Assembly (NCBI GenBank): GCA_022844135.1
Contig: JALHMG010000047.1
Location: 1 to 42,389 of the forward strand
Origin: Lysobacterales bacterium
GTDB taxonomy: Bacteria > Pseudomonadota > Gammaproteobacteria > Xanthomonadales > SZUA-5
DNA length: 42,389 bases
Reading direction: 5' to 3'
The stretch's first letter is position 1; each line of letters begins with the position of its first letter. The notes under the pieces were generated by a model. The model had not been told where the DNA came from. It ran no database searches and saw nothing but the letters and a program-made list of their open reading frames with translations. Shown here in pieces: positions 42,164 through 42,389 of this stretch. Both the position numbers and the translations under genes were made by a program.

Positions 42164-42270
42164 CCGCCACGCGGCATGCCGCGTAAGCGGCGGCCCTCAC
42201 CCGCAAGCGTCCGGGGGTTCGACTCCCCCGCCTCGACCAACAAAAAAAACGCCGCCTTGCGGCGGCGTTT
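42164..42270 (+). repeat. Repeat copy 2: tRNA/tmRNA-like 3' end plus terminator
   Basis: Nearly identical to 40259-40363: palindrome ACGCGGCATGCCGCGT, GGTTCGACTCCCCC T-arm, GCCTCGACCA end, A-run and the same terminator. The two copies lie in direct orientation 1.9 kb apart and bracket the two pseudogenes. The tract differs by a few substitutions and small indels near the acceptor end. Confidence 0.8.
42249..42270 (+). terminator. Intrinsic terminator in repeat copy 2
   Basis: CGCCGCC (42250-42256) pairs with GGCGGCG (42261-42267) around TTGC, followed by TTT and then directly by the intron-like sequence. The terminator's T-run is truncated to three bases by the insertion. Confidence 0.85.
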
Positions 42271-42389
42271 GTGCGCCCTTGATGGCGCAGATACAGCACG
42301 GTGCAAGTCCGTGTCGGGGGATGCCAAGACCCCGTAGCTGACCGTAACTGCGTCGCTGCGAGGCGGGGTGGGGAGCAACGCGAGGCGAA
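42271..42389 (+). mobile_element. 5' end of a probable class C group II intron (cut by window edge)
   Basis: It begins GTGCGCC, pairs with GGCGCA (TGCGCC/GGCGCA around CTTGAT) and continues with the ACGGTGCAAGTCCGT segment, the pattern of domain I in bacterial class C introns. These introns insert just after intrinsic terminators, exactly the location here (terminator TTT then GTGCG). In copy 1 of the repeat, the same position continues without the intron. The reverse transcriptase ORF would lie beyond the window. Confidence 0.72.

Overview
The window comes from a GC-rich (roughly 60%) gammaproteobacterium, most likely of the Lysobacterales/Xanthomonadales. This rests on gene content and order: thiE divergent from a rubredoxin gene, yicC-gmk, hfq-hflX, dnaX-ybaB-recR, a propeller-sensor diguanylate cyclase and a WS/DGAT acyltransferase. 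No rRNA or intact tRNA gene is present, so the assignment is an inference.

Layout. 1-6.5 kb: a secreted prolyl oligopeptidase, an EamA transporter, thiE, and a rubredoxin gene butted against a TonB-dependent receptor. 6.6-12.6 kb: a periplasmic-sensor diguanylate cyclase, an M50B membrane protein, yicC-gmk and a secreted Tyr/Arg-rich protein. 12.6-13.7 kb: a compact defence-type cassette, with a short structured RNA that has its own promoter and terminator placed directly before an AbiF/Abi_2 HEPN-type protein. 13.7-18.2 kb (minus strand): WS/DGAT, an overlapping trio DUF1820 - MoxR-like AAA ATPase - DUF167, and a fatty acid desaturase. 18.2-28.7 kb: a complete cbb3 oxidase locus (ccoNOQP, a small membrane ORF, ccoG, an alcohol dehydrogenase, ccoH/fixH, ccoI, ccoS, a SafE-like protein), closed by a convergent fnr gene. 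28.8-30.4 kb: two unrecognised genes. 30.7-36.6 kb: hfq-hflX, dnaX-ybaB-recR, an Mpo1-like protein and a MidA/NDUFAF7-type methyltransferase. 36.7-40.1 kb: a small hypothetical gene and acnA. 40.1-42.4 kb: a degraded accessory segment with two ~105-bp repeats that look like a tRNA/tmRNA 3' end plus terminator. Between the repeats lies a broken HsdR fragment joined out of frame to a broken COG2865-type fragment. The second repeat's terminator is followed immediately by what looks like the 5' end of a class C group II intron, cut by the window edge.

How the genes work together. The cco locus encodes the high-affinity oxidase, its heme/copper maturation factors, and an oxygen-sensing Fnr that keeps the cluster cysteines and the E..SR recognition residues. 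FNR-type palindromes lie before ccoN (TTGATcctcGTCAA) and before ccoH/fixH (TTGACcctcGTCAA). A perfect TTGAT-N4-ATCAA spans the stop codons between the SafE-like gene and fnr. This suggests a self-contained microaerobic respiration module under local Fnr control.

The strongest candidate for an unusual system is the RNA plus AbiF pair at 12.65-13.68 kb. Its layout matches the abiF RNA/AbiF toxin-antitoxin-like systems. The second is the mobile-element landing zone at 40.2-42.4 kb.
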